DNA of 14,377 bases. Source: an uncultured Gammaproteobacteria bacterium. Its GTDB lineage: Bacteria; Pseudomonadota; Gammaproteobacteria; Pseudomonadales; DT-91. This document shows, one piece after another, positions 1 to 7,184 of the stretch (positions are counted from its first letter, which is position 1; each line of letters starts with the position of its first letter). The translations under genes and the position numbers were made by a program. The notes beneath the pieces were generated by a model that saw nothing but the letters and a program-made list of their open reading frames with translations, was not told where the DNA came from and did no database searches. The stretch is taken from positions 1,396 through 15,772 of the forward strand of contig CAKMZU010000041.1 in NCBI GenBank assembly GCA_929200485.1. Direction: 5' to 3'.

Positions 1-1330
1 TTGGTGGGTTGGCGATATTCGGTGTTTTTGGTTGGCTGGTTTTAAGCTCTTGTATGGTATCGATGCTTAGGCCGGTTTTTAGGCTCAGCTCTTGCAGCAT
101 CAGGGTTTGGTAGCTGCCTTTGGGTAGTTGATAAATCGATTGTGTAGCATCGTTGACAAGTTTTGCTCTGTCATCCGGGGTGCTTAAATCCAGTGAGCCG
201 CTGAGCTTTTCAAAGAGGTATTCGGATAATCTTAAGCTCTTCTCTACCTGATTTAAAAATGCCGCTTTACCATTAGTCTGAACCAGGCTGTCTGGGTCTT
301 CGCCTTCTGGTAAGAACAAAAAGCGAGCTTGTCGGCCATCTTCCATTTGAGGTAGTACGGTTTCAAAAGCCCGGTTTGCCGCTTTTCGGCCGGCTTCATC
401 GCCATCAAAACAAAAAACCACCGTTGGGCAAATGCGAAAGATTTTCTGTAGGTGTTTGCCTGAGATTGATGTGCCCAAGGTGGCAACGGCATTGCAAATG
501 CCATGTTCGGCAAGGGCTACAACATCCATATAGCCTTCAACAACAATAAGTTGGTCAATATGTCGGTTAGCCTGCTTTGCTTCGTATAGCCCGTAAAGCT
601 CATTTTGTTTGTGGAAAACGGGGGTTTCTGGTGAGTTGAGATATTTTGGCTTGCTGTCGTCGAAGACTCTGCCTCCGAAGCCAATGGTACGGCCTCGACT
701 GTCGCGAATAGGGAACATTAAACGGTAACGAAAGCGGTCGTAAACACTTTGTTTTTCTTGGTTTTCTATCAGCATGCCTGTTTCAATCAGGCCTTTTAGT
801 CGCTCGTTGCTGGTTGCCAGTTTGTTTTGCAGGTTGTTCCAACCTTCGGGAGCGAAGCCGATACCAAAGGCTTTGCAGGTTTCTCCGCGCAAGCCGCGCC
901 CTTTGAGGTAATTAACGGCGATTTGTTTATCTTGGTGTGTTTTCAGTTGCTCTTCATAAAATGCTTGAGAGGATAGAAGAAGGTCGTAAAGCGATGTTTT
1001 TTTTGGTTGATTGCGCTGTTCGTTTGATTGCTCGTGTGGGACTTGAATGCCGTGCATTTGCGCTAGAGCTTCAATAGCTTCAGGGAAGCTTCTTTTTTCA
1101 TAATCCATCAAAAAACTGAGTGCATTGCCGCCTGCACCACAACCAAAGCAGTGATAAAATTGCTTGTTTGGATTGATGCTAAATGATGGCGTTTTTTCAT
1201 TGTGGAATGGACAGCATGCCATGTAATTGCTGCCACTTTTTTTAAGTTTAACGTAACCGCTGATGAGATCGACTAGCTCTGTACGGTCAATCAGGTCGTC
1301 AATAAACGATTGAGGGATGCGTTTGTTCAT
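1..1330 (-). CDS. dnaG: DNA primase DnaG (partial, C-terminus beyond the left edge)
   Basis: Primase that makes the RNA primers for chromosomal replication, working with the DnaB helicase at the fork. The reading frame starts with ATG at 1330 (MNKRIPQSFIDDLI) and stays open to position 1, giving about 443 of the usual roughly 600-650 residues. The N-terminal CHC2 zinc ribbon is intact: Cys40, His43, Cys61 and Cys64. The TOPRIM catalytic core shows EGYMDVV with Glu265 and DGDEAG with Asp309 and Asp311, the same positions as in E. coli DnaG. The conserved FGGRVFDD stretch lies between them. The C-terminal helicase-binding domain is outside the window. The gene lies downstream of rpsU on the same strand, behind a terminator-like hairpin, which is the classical macromolecular-synthesis operon order. 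The identification is secure. Confidence 0.97.
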   Translation of the reverse strand, partial: MNKRIPQSFIDDLIDRTELVDLISGYVKLKKSGSNYMACCPFHNEKTPSFSINPNKQFYHCFGCGAGGNALSFLMDYEKRSFPEAIEALAQMHGIQVPHEQSNEQRNQPKKTSLYDLLLSSQAFYEEQLKTHQDKQIAVNYLKGRGLRGETCKAFGIGFAPEGWNNLQNKLATSNERLKGLIETGMLIENQEKQSVYDRFRYRLMFPIRDSRGRTIGFGGRVFDDSKPKYLNSPETPVFHKQNELYGLYEAKQANRHIDQLIVVEGYMDVVALAEHGICNAVATLGTSISGKHLQKIFRICPTVVFCFDGDEAGRKAANRAFETVLPQMEDGRQARFLFLPEGEDPDSLVQTNGKAAFLNQVEKSLRLSEYLFEKLSGSLDLSTPDDRAKLVNDATQSIYQLPKGSYQTLMLQELSLKTGLSIDTIQELKTSQPKTPNIANPP

Positions 1331-1408
1331 GGGCTGGCAGTATAGCAGAAAAAGGTTTTAGCTGAGTGCGTTTGCGTTTTATCATCTTATTATAAATAAA
1401 GCAGGCAC

Positions 1409-1442
1409 AAAAAAATAAGCCTTTGACAACAAAGGCTTATTT
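1409..1442 (-). terminator. Rho-independent terminator/attenuator between rpsU and dnaG
   Basis: A perfect 13-bp inverted repeat (AAATAAGCCTTTG at 1413-1425 against 1430-1442) encloses a 4-nt loop. On the minus strand it is followed by seven T residues (complement of the A run at 1409-1415), so it reads as an intrinsic terminator for rpsU transcripts. In E. coli a partial terminator at this place sets the high rpsU to dnaG ratio, and the same role is inferred here. On the plus strand the T-tract is only three bases. Confidence 0.85.
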
Positions 1443-1493
1443 AAAAATGGGGTATCAGGTCGCTAAGCTTTAGGAATCAAACTTAGCTTGTTC

Positions 1494-1709
1494 TTAGTAA
1501 AGGCGCTTTAAGCGACGAGTTTCGCGGGAAACTTTCTTTAAGTGACGCTTAACTGCAGCAGCAGCTTTGCGTTTACGAACCGCAGTTGGCTTTTCATAAA
1601 ACTCACGACGACGAACTTCTGCTAAAATACCTGCTTTTTCGCAAGAGCGCTTGAAGCGTCGTAGAGCAATGTCAAAGGGTTCGCTATCTTTTAATTTAAC
1701 AATTGGCAT
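1494..1709 (-). CDS. rpsU: 30S ribosomal protein S21
   Basis: Small, very basic ribosomal protein of 71 residues, the normal bacterial length. It joins the 30S subunit late and contacts the region near the 3' end of 16S rRNA, where it helps initiation. The N-terminus [21 protein letters not shown] and the RRREFYEKP / arginine-lysine-rich C-terminal tail are typical of S21. The start is ATG at 1709, preceded by an AGGT element 7 nt upstream on the minus strand. It is the first gene of the unit with dnaG, has a well-formed promoter about 90 bases upstream, and is separated from dnaG by a terminator. Confidence 0.97.
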   Translation of the reverse strand: MPIVKLKDSEPFDIALRRFKRSCEKAGILAEVRRREFYEKPTAVRKRKAAAAVKRHLKKVSRETRRLKRLY

Positions 1710-1800
1710 TCAGTTAACCTATTTTTTCTCAGCCAGTATTTTTTAGCCAGACCAGTATTCTCTTAGGGCTTAGCTTAATGGACTATCACTTGGGCGCGCA

Positions 1801-1829
1801 ATTTTAATCCCTTTGTGTCTAATTGGCAA
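1801..1829 (-). promoter_or_regulatory. Sigma70-type promoter of rpsU-dnaG
   Basis: On the minus strand TTGCCA (complement of 1824-1829, 5 of 6 to TTGACA) is followed by a 17-nt spacer and TAAAAT (complement of 1801-1806, 5 of 6 to TATAAT). The expected transcript start is near 1794, giving an rpsU leader of about 85 nt. Nothing else in the rpsU-tsaD gap fits the consensus as well on this strand. Confidence 0.7.
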
Positions 1830-1863
1830 GGGGTTTTCGTCATTGGCGTTAAGATTCATAGCA

Positions 1864-1892
1864 TAGATGCACTTTAGGAATACTGCTATACT
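1864..1892 (+). promoter_or_regulatory. Extended -10 promoter of tsaD
   Basis: TGCTATACT at 1884-1892 is an extended -10 element (TGn followed by TATACT, 5 of 6). A poor -35 (TAGATG, 1864-1869) sits 17 nt upstream. Transcription would begin near 1899, about 29 nt before the preferred GTG start of tsaD and only about 14 nt before the alternative TTG start. Confidence 0.5.
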
Positions 1893-1927
1893 GCCGCCGT
1901 TTTTTTAGCAGTTTGAGAAAGCGGATT

Positions 1928-2956
1928 GTGAGTGAAAGGATACTTGGGATAGAAACCTCCTGTGATGAAACAGGTGTGGCCATTTACGATAGTGAGCGTG
2001 GCCTGTTGGCAGAAAGATTATTCAGTCAAATAGCGCTTCATAAAGTGTATGGTGGTGTTATACCGGAGCTTGCATCTAGAGACCATGTGGCGAAATTATT
2101 GCCATTAATTGATGAGGTTTTAAACGATGCAAATTTGCGCCTCTCCGATCTGACAGCGATCAGTTTTACCGAAGGGCCTGGCTTAGTCGGTGCGCTGATG
2201 GTGGGAGCTGCTACAGCGAAAAGCTTAGGTCTTGCGCTCAACATTCCGGTGATGGGTATTCATCATATGGAAGGGCATTTGCTGGCTCCTTTGCTTGAAG
2301 ATAATCCTCCCAACTTTCCCTTTGTCGCACTTCTTGTGTCAGGCGGGCATACCCAATTGATCTTGGCCAAGGCGTTGGGTGAATATGAGTTGCTGGGAGA
2401 TACTTTGGATGATGCTGCTGGCGAAGCTTTCGATAAAACAGCCAAAATTTTATCCCTGCCTTACCCTGGAGGGCCTGAAATTGCCAAGCTTGCGCAATCA
2501 GGTAACCCTGATCGCTTTGTATTTCCTCTGCCAATGATAAATCGTCCAGGCTGTGATTTTAGCTTTAGCGGTTTAAAAACCTTTACAGCAACCCTGGTAA
2601 ATTCATTTGAGAAATTAACGGAGCAGGATAGGGCTGATGTCGCAGCTGGGTTCGAGATGGCGGTGGCAAAGACATTGAGTAAAAAGTGTGAGCGCGCATT
2701 AAAGCAAACGGGCTGTTCGCAGTTGGTGATTGCTGGTGGGGTTAGTGCCAATCTTAGATTGCGTGACGTATTATCAGTGATGGTTGATAAACAACAAGCG
2801 TCCCTGTTTTACGCACGTCCTTCACTGTGCACAGATAATGGCGCAATGATTGCTTTTGCAGGTTTTTTACGCCGTAAAATAATGTCTGAAAAACCGCCAT
2901 TGGCAATACAGGTGAAGCCTAGATGGCCTATGAATCTTTTAAGTAATCAAACGTAA
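1928..2956 (+). CDS. tsaD: tRNA N6-threonylcarbamoyladenosine transferase TsaD
   Basis: Catalytic subunit (Kae1/YgjD/Gcp family) that transfers threonylcarbamoyl from threonylcarbamoyl-AMP to A37 of ANN-decoding tRNAs, acting with TsaB and TsaE in the cytoplasm. With a GTG start at 1928 the protein has 342 residues, close to E. coli TsaD. It opens with the ASKHA motif [12 protein letters not shown], then carries the metal-binding HMEGH (His113, His117), [23 protein letters not shown] and CTDNG with Asp303, and ends in a PRWP motif. An in-frame TTG at 1913 would add five residues. GTG is preferred because a GAGAAAG-like ribosome site precedes it and the conserved motif then begins at the usual position. 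It heads an apparent operon with folB 29 nt downstream. The function is secure; only the start is open. Confidence 0.96.
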   Translation: MSERILGIETSCDETGVAIYDSERGLLAERLFSQIALHKVYGGVIPELASRDHVAKLLPLIDEVLNDANLRLSDLTAISFTEGPGLVGALMVGAATAKSLGLALNIPVMGIHHMEGHLLAPLLEDNPPNFPFVALLVSGGHTQLILAKALGEYELLGDTLDDAAGEAFDKTAKILSLPYPGGPEIAKLAQSGNPDRFVFPLPMINRPGCDFSFSGLKTFTATLVNSFEKLTEQDRADVAAGFEMAVAKTLSKKCERALKQTGCSQLVIAGGVSANLRLRDVLSVMVDKQQASLFYARPSLCTDNGAMIAFAGFLRRKIMSEKPPLAIQVKPRWPMNLLSNQT

Positions 2957-2985
2957 ACAGATTCTATTGTTTTATAGAGAAAAGA

Positions 2986-3348
2986 ATGAAAAATAGCGAT
3001 AGTATTTTTATTCAGCGACTTGAAGTAGCGGCCTATGTTGGTGTCTATGATCATGAAAAAGAAGCGTGCCAACCCGTTTATTTTGATTTGGAGTTAGGTG
3101 TTGATTTAAGCGCAGCGGCGTTATCAAATGATCTGAATGATACAGTAGATTATGCAGCAGTTAGTGATACGGTCATAATGACTGCGCAAGCAAAACATTA
3201 TGAGCTAATTGAGCATTTGGCTGACCATTGCTTTAAAGTATTGTTCGATCAATTTCCCCTCGACTGGATTTCAATAAAGATTTCTAAGCCTGATGCGATA
3301 AAAGCCGCTGAAGTCACAGGCATTAAGATGATGAGAAGCCGGCCATGA
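2986..3348 (+). CDS. folB: Dihydroneopterin aldolase
   Basis: Folate-pathway enzyme that cleaves 7,8-dihydroneopterin to 6-hydroxymethyl-7,8-dihydropterin and glycolaldehyde (many homologues also epimerise). At 120 residues it has the usual length. It carries the family landmarks GVYDHEKE (active-site region, Glu24), DYAAVSD with Tyr56, YELIEHLA with Glu76, and KISKP with the catalytic-type Lys101. The start is ATG at 2986, preceded by an AGAGAAAAGA purine stretch. The gene lies 29 nt behind tsaD, and its TGA overlaps the ATG of the following folK-like gene (ATGA), so the two are probably translationally coupled. The product would be the substrate of the next enzyme if that enzyme is active. 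Confidence 0.92.
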   Translation: MKNSDSIFIQRLEVAAYVGVYDHEKEACQPVYFDLELGVDLSAAALSNDLNDTVDYAAVSDTVIMTAQAKHYELIEHLADHCFKVLFDQFPLDWISIKISKPDAIKAAEVTGIKMMRSRP

Positions 3349-3857
3349 TGCATCAGGTATTCTTGGGGATTGGAAGCAATAATGAAAAAGAGGCAAATAT
3401 TGTCAGATGCCTTGAGCTTCTCAGGGATGTTTTTGATCGGGTGAAATTTTCACCTATCTATGAAAGTCAATCTGTGGGTATCAAGGCGGAAAATTTTTAC
3501 AACCTGGTTGCTCATGTAGCCACGAGCTGGTCGTTAGAAAAGTGTGTTTCGTTTATTCAAGCCACAGAGCAAGACTATGGCAGAAATCGATTGCCTGAGA
3601 GTAAACATATTATTCCTCTAGATATTGATATCCTGCTTTTTGACGACTATGTTGGGAATTTTAATCATTTGCAGCTTCCAAGACCTGAAATTTTAGTCAA
3701 TGCCTTCGTTTTAAAGCCTTTGGCTGATCTTGCAGGGGACTTTATTCATCCGCTAACGAACAAAAGTATTCAAACTTTGTGGAACACCTATCCGGCACAG
3801 AAGCAAAAGTTATGGCAAGTGTCGTTGGAAGCGACTACGGCTACTTGCTCGGCTTAA
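3345..3857 (+). CDS. FolK-like protein (HPPK family, divergent active site)
   Basis: Member of the 6-hydroxymethyl-7,8-dihydropterin pyrophosphokinase family, which makes the pyrophosphorylated pterin that dihydropteroate synthase uses. The 170 residues fit the fold: VFLGIGSN at the N-terminus, YNLVA (Asn of the pterin pocket), GRNR, the metal-binding LDIDILLF pair of aspartates, and LPRPEILVNAFVLKPL. Compared by eye with E. coli HPPK, both metal aspartates, the pocket Asn and Phe123 are kept. The positions of Trp89, Arg92, His115 and Arg121 are replaced (by Lys, Ile, Arg and Asn). It may therefore be a specialised or weakly active paralogue rather than the housekeeping FolK. The start at 3345 overlaps the folB stop; ATG at 3348 is an equal alternative. 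Its stop overlaps the stop of the convergent hydrolase. Confidence 0.85.
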   Translation: MMHQVFLGIGSNNEKEANIVRCLELLRDVFDRVKFSPIYESQSVGIKAENFYNLVAHVATSWSLEKCVSFIQATEQDYGRNRLPESKHIIPLDIDILLFDDYVGNFNHLQLPRPEILVNAFVLKPLADLAGDFIHPLTNKSIQTLWNTYPAQKQKLWQVSLEATTATCSA

Positions 3858-4903
3858 TCATTAGTTCTGTTGTGTTCTTTCTCTTGTTGGTTAATTTTTC
3901 TAACCGTTTCTATAAAAGCTTTGTAGGGTTTTATTGTTAAATTATCATTGATCACAGGCGTAAAATGGTTGCCCTTTTCTATAGGGTGTAAGTTGATCTC
4001 AATGAAAGGATTGTGGTTTCCTGACGCCAGCAGAGCTTCTGCATTTTTAAAGCTGACCATTCGATCTTTAGTGCCATGAATAATGTGAATTGACATTGGG
4101 TGTTTGGTTGACGCAATCACTTTTCGAGTATTTAATGTGTCAGCATCGACTATTTTCTTGATGACTGGGGCAAGGAAGCGGGGCGCTGTTTCTCTGGAGA
4201 TCTCTTGGGCTGAAGTGAATGGGCTTATCAGGCAAACTGCTTCGGTTTGATGCTGCTGTGACATTTTGGCAGCAATGCTGCTCCCAAAAGACCATCCCAT
4301 AGGTATCACATTTTTATACCCTTCTGTTTTAAGTTTCTTAATGAAAGTATCGGCACTGTTGATGGCGTTATCGAAACTAGCCTTGCCTTCGCTGTTGCCA
4401 AACCCCGGGAAATTCATTGTAAAAATGATTGTTTGGCTTTCGTCTGATAATTTTTGCAATTGGGGTGTGAAAATCATGCTGTCCATGGCATTTCCACCAA
4501 AGAATACGATCGCTGTTTTCTTACAGGCGGGGTTTGTTTTTGGGTGATAAGAACCAAACTCAATGCTGCATTTGTTATTTGTCGTGTCGATAAAATCGAA
4601 GGTGTTAATATTGCCAATGGTATTTTGTGTGTTTGCAGCTCGTTTAGGTGTGCCGGGTAAGAATATTTTCTGATGTATTTGAGTTAAGCTGCTTCCCTTT
4701 TCAATTTCGACTTGATGTTCGTGGGCTATTTTATTGATAGATTTTAGATAGACTTGATAAGCTGCGAAAGCCAAGGTTACTGTAGCAGTTATCCCGGCAG
4801 CAGCATATGATGCGAGTTTTTTTTTGCCTGGCGCAGTTTGAGCTGTGTAAGGTAGGTTGAATATCAGGCTAAAAATAACAAGTGATTGAACGGTCTTTAT
4901 CAT
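3854..4903 (-). CDS. Exported or membrane-anchored alpha/beta hydrolase
   Basis: Serine hydrolase of the alpha/beta superfamily, 349 residues. An N-terminal signal-like segment (residues 1-24, ending in AQTA before PGKKK) is followed by a second hydrophobic stretch at about 33-52. The protein is thus either secreted or held in the inner membrane with the catalytic domain in the periplasm. The fold shows an oxyanion-region FFGGNA (134-139), a nucleophile elbow GWSFG with Ser205, HGTKD with Asp280, and KGNHF with His313, so the catalytic triad appears complete. The layout resembles dienelactone hydrolase / BAAT-like and YfhR (BEM46)-like peptidase or esterase relatives; the substrate cannot be told. 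No good ribosome site precedes the ATG at 4903. The gene is convergent with the folK-like gene, the two stop codons sharing bases 3855-3856. Confidence 0.85.
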   Translation of the reverse strand: MIKTVQSLVIFSLIFNLPYTAQTAPGKKKLASYAAAGITATVTLAFAAYQVYLKSINKIAHEHQVEIEKGSSLTQIHQKIFLPGTPKRAANTQNTIGNINTFDFIDTTNNKCSIEFGSYHPKTNPACKKTAIVFFGGNAMDSMIFTPQLQKLSDESQTIIFTMNFPGFGNSEGKASFDNAINSADTFIKKLKTEGYKNVIPMGWSFGSSIAAKMSQQHQTEAVCLISPFTSAQEISRETAPRFLAPVIKKIVDADTLNTRKVIASTKHPMSIHIIHGTKDRMVSFKNAEALLASGNHNPFIEINLHPIEKGNHFTPVINDNLTIKPYKAFIETVRKINQQEKEHNRTND

Positions 4904-5107
4904 AGATTAAATGTATGGGTAGTTTAACTTAAGGTATCTGATTGAAAATTCGAAGAGCCTGCACCTTTGTTGGTCTACGTTAATCAACAAGATGCATCAT
5001 GCATATATCTATTTAATGACCACGCCAAAAGTAAATTTTAGCCAAGATCCAGATATTGGCAGGTTTGGGTATGCTGCCAACCCGCCCTTAAGTTAGTAAC
5101 AAAAAAT

Positions 5108-5590
5108 CTATAAAAGTTCTTCGATGGTTGAAATGGCAGCAGTGGGGTTATCTTTGGGCGCGATACGCTTGACTACTTTTCCCTCACGAGAAACGACAAA
5201 TTTGGTAAAATTCCATTTGACGCTTTCAGATCCTAAAAGTCCAGGAGCTTCTGCTTTAAGCAATTTAAATAGCGGATCGGCATTGTCGCCATTGACATCA
5301 ATTTTGGCAAACATAGGGAATGTTACACCGTAATTGGTCTGGCAAAAGTCGAGGATTTCTTCATTGCCTTTAGGGTCTTGGCTGGCAAATTGATTGCAGG
5401 GAAAGCCTAAAACTTCAAAACCTTTATCTTTATAGCTTTTATATATTTCTTCGAGCTCTTTGAATTGAGGTGTTAACCCACATTTGCTGGCGGTATTCAC
5501 GATAAGCAGCACTTTCCCTTCGTAGTCTCTAAGAGGTACCTGCTCACCTTGCATGGATAAAACAGTGAGATCGTAGATGGATTGTGTCAT
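5108..5590 (-). CDS. Glutathione peroxidase family, probably thioredoxin-dependent peroxidase
   Basis: Thiol peroxidase that reduces hydrogen peroxide and organic hydroperoxides (GPx/BtuE family), predicted to be cytoplasmic. With the ATG at 5590 it has 160 residues, the family norm. The catalytic tetrad is visible: peroxidatic Cys37 in NTASKCGLT (an ordinary Cys codon, not selenocysteine), Gln71 in NQFASQDP, and Trp126-Asn127 in WNFTKF. Cys83 in the FCQTNYG helix sits where the resolving cysteine of thioredoxin-dependent GPx enzymes lies, favouring thioredoxin over glutathione as reductant. The start at 5590 is chosen because AAGGGAG lies just upstream on this strand, while a 22-residue upstream extension would begin at the promoter itself. 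No signal peptide remains with this start. The gene is divergent from purC. Confidence 0.93.
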   Translation of the reverse strand: MTQSIYDLTVLSMQGEQVPLRDYEGKVLLIVNTASKCGLTPQFKELEEIYKSYKDKGFEVLGFPCNQFASQDPKGNEEILDFCQTNYGVTFPMFAKIDVNGDNADPLFKLLKAEAPGLLGSESVKWNFTKFVVSREGKVVKRIAPKDNPTAAISTIEELL

Positions 5591-5626
5591 AGTTGACTCT
5601 CCCTTGCGCAATAGATAGATTTCTGT

Positions 5627-5656
5627 ATTATGCCCTGTTTTTTGTGGCGTGCTCAA
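5627..5656 (-). promoter_or_regulatory. Sigma70-type promoter of the peroxidase gene
   Basis: On the minus strand TTGAGC (complement of 5651-5656) is separated by 18 nt from CATAAT (complement of 5627-5632, 5 of 6 to consensus). Transcription would start near 5620, about 30 nt ahead of the ATG at 5590. No OxyR-like operator was recognised. Confidence 0.5.
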
Positions 5657-5754
5657 TTAAATTTGTGTTCTCGGACAGCCGCTTTAGGGTATTTCAATAA
5701 TACGTCATTGATTCTGTTTTAGATGAAAATCATTTTAGATTTTCAAGAACTGGC

Positions 5755-5784
5755 TTGGCACAAAAAATTATCTCTACTAAGAAT
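5755..5784 (+). promoter_or_regulatory. Possible promoter of purC
   Basis: TTGGCA (5755-5760, 5 of 6 to the -35 consensus) is followed after 18 nt by AAGAAT (5779-5784, 4 of 6). The transcript start would fall close to the ribosome site of purC at about 5794, leaving a very short leader. The -10 is weak. No PurR-type box was recognised. Confidence 0.3.
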
Positions 5785-5802
5785 TCCTGTTATGGAGTCA
5801 AT

Positions 5803-6906
5803 ATGAGTCTGGCAAATACAGTTTTAGCCACGAATGATGATCTGCCGATCAAAACGGATAAACCTGTGCATAGTGGGAAAGTTCGCTCGGTCTATTGGTT
5901 AAGTGCCGAAAAAAGCCGTGAACTCATTGAAAAAAATAGCTATGACGTAGCGATTGATTCACCGTTGGCAGTGATGGTGATAAGCGACAGAATTTCTGCT
6001 TTCGATTGTATCTGGCATGCGGAGGGTGGTTTAAATGGTGTTCCGGGTAAAGGTGCATCGTTGAATGCGGTATCCAATCATTGGTTTAGATTGTTCAAAG
6101 AAAAAGGGTTGGCAGATAACCATATTCTGGATACTCCTCATCCTCTGGTTTGGATAGTACAAAAAGCACGGCCTGTAATGATTGAGGCGATTGCCAGACA
6201 ATATATTACAGGTTCAATGTGGCGTTCTTACAGCAAAGGTGAGCGAAGCTTTTGTGGTTTGACGGTACCTGAAGGCCTAAAAAAGGATCAAAAACTTGAT
6301 GAGCTGTTAATTACGCCTTCAACAAAAGGCATTTTAGACGGCATCCCCGGGGTACCTGCTGTTGATGATGTGAATATCTCCAAACAGGATATTCTGAATA
6401 ACTTTGAAGCCTTTAAATTTAGTTCTGTGACTGATGTTGAGCAGTATGAGAAATTATTAAAAGAAGGGTTTGCAGTTATTTCAGAAGCGCTTGCGAAAGT
6501 TGATCAGCATTTTGTAGATACGAAATTCGAATTTGGTTATGTCTTGGACAGTAAAGGTCAGGAAAAACTGATTTATATGGATGAAGTCGGTACACCGGAT
6601 TCTTCTCGTATCTGGGATGGCGAGGCCTATCGAAATGGTCAGATCATTGAGAACTCTAAAGAAGGATTCAGGCAGGCGCTATTAAATTATTTCCCTGATC
6701 CAGACATTCTGCTGAATAAAGCCAGAATGCCTGAGCGTATTTCACTGGCTAAAGATAATGCGTTGCCTTTGGATATGTTGATGGATGTTTCTAAAACTTA
6801 TCAGGGCATTGCTGAAAAAATTATTGGTGAATCTCTAATCGTTTCCGATGATCCGAGAAAAGAAATTTTGGATCTGTTAAGCAGTAAATATGGATTAATA
6901 AAATAA
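5803..6906 (+). CDS. purC: Phosphoribosylaminoimidazole-succinocarboxamide synthase (SAICAR synthetase)
   Basis: Purine pathway enzyme that joins CAIR and aspartate using ATP to give SAICAR, in the cytoplasm. The 367-residue product belongs to the longer PurC class rather than the roughly 237-residue E. coli type. Visible motifs are [10 protein letters not shown] (about 24-33), SDRISAFD (61-68), the long substrate-binding stretch around [16 protein letters not shown] (179-194) and the signature [12 protein letters not shown] (260-271). The start is ATG at 5803 with GGAG 6-7 nt upstream; an in-frame TTG at 5755 lies inside the likely promoter and is not the start. The gene stands alone, divergent from the peroxidase and convergent with the unknown secreted-protein gene at 7185-7937. 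The function is secure. Confidence 0.96.
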   Translation: MSLANTVLATNDDLPIKTDKPVHSGKVRSVYWLSAEKSRELIEKNSYDVAIDSPLAVMVISDRISAFDCIWHAEGGLNGVPGKGASLNAVSNHWFRLFKEKGLADNHILDTPHPLVWIVQKARPVMIEAIARQYITGSMWRSYSKGERSFCGLTVPEGLKKDQKLDELLITPSTKGILDGIPGVPAVDDVNISKQDILNNFEAFKFSSVTDVEQYEKLLKEGFAVISEALAKVDQHFVDTKFEFGYVLDSKGQEKLIYMDEVGTPDSSRIWDGEAYRNGQIIENSKEGFRQALLNYFPDPDILLNKARMPERISLAKDNALPLDMLMDVSKTYQGIAEKIIGESLIVSDDPRKEILDLLSSKYGLIK

Positions 6907-6918
6907 CTTAAAATCAGG

Positions 6919-6947
6919 AGGCCGTCCGAGAACAGTCTGTTCGGCCT
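6919..6947 (+). terminator. Weak hairpin after purC
   Basis: AGGCCG (6919-6924) pairs perfectly with CGGCCT (6942-6947), and an inner AACA/TGTT pair can extend the structure. It starts 13 nt after the purC stop. There is no T-tract on the plus strand, so it is at best a poor intrinsic terminator or an RNA 3'-end stabiliser. The rest of the 6907-7184 gap between the convergent genes shows no other convincing hairpin, gene or repeat. Confidence 0.3.
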
Positions 6948-7184
6948 AAATTCCAGATAAGCGGCTAAGTTCTTTGCCAAATGCCTTTAAATAGACTGGC
7001 TATTCGCAGGAATTCCCTCAAAAATTAGGCTCTTGTGAATTTTAAGTGGGTAAATATGCTTATGTTTTGCGGACTATTTGAACCTTATCTATACATTAAC
7101 AGGTACTGGTTTTGTAGGGTTTGTCTACCTTCCGCCTATCACTATTACTAATATCGTCCCATTTTTTTTCAAAAGAACCAAAAT

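Noticed and set aside
253..513. Minus-strand open frame of 86 codons inside dnaG, and similar open frames inside tsaD, the thiolase and the barrel gene.
   Set aside because: They lie wholly within well-supported genes in another frame and show no family motifs or ribosome sites.
4989..5005. ATGCATCATGCAT palindromic stretch in the gap upstream of the hydrolase gene.
   Set aside because: Short, AT-rich self-complementary sequence with no second copy near a promoter; cannot be told from chance.
5056..5080. TTGGCAG / CTGCCAA hairpin (7-bp stem, 11-nt loop) downstream of the peroxidase gene as its terminator.
   Set aside because: No T-tract follows on the minus strand and the loop is large; kept only as a possibility.
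5591..5656. Longer N-terminus for the peroxidase (start at 5656), suggesting an exported form.
   Set aside because: The extension has no signal-peptide character, would begin at the -35 element of the likely promoter, and the ATG at 5590 has a strong ribosome site.
5666..6934. An 11-base inverted repeat (TGTTCTCGGAC at 5666-5676, complement at 6924-6934) flanking purC, with an 8-base AGCCGCTT pair nearby, suggesting a mobile unit.
   Set aside because: Exact 11-base matches are expected by chance in a window of this size, the order of the two short pairs is not mirrored, and there is no transposase or target duplication.
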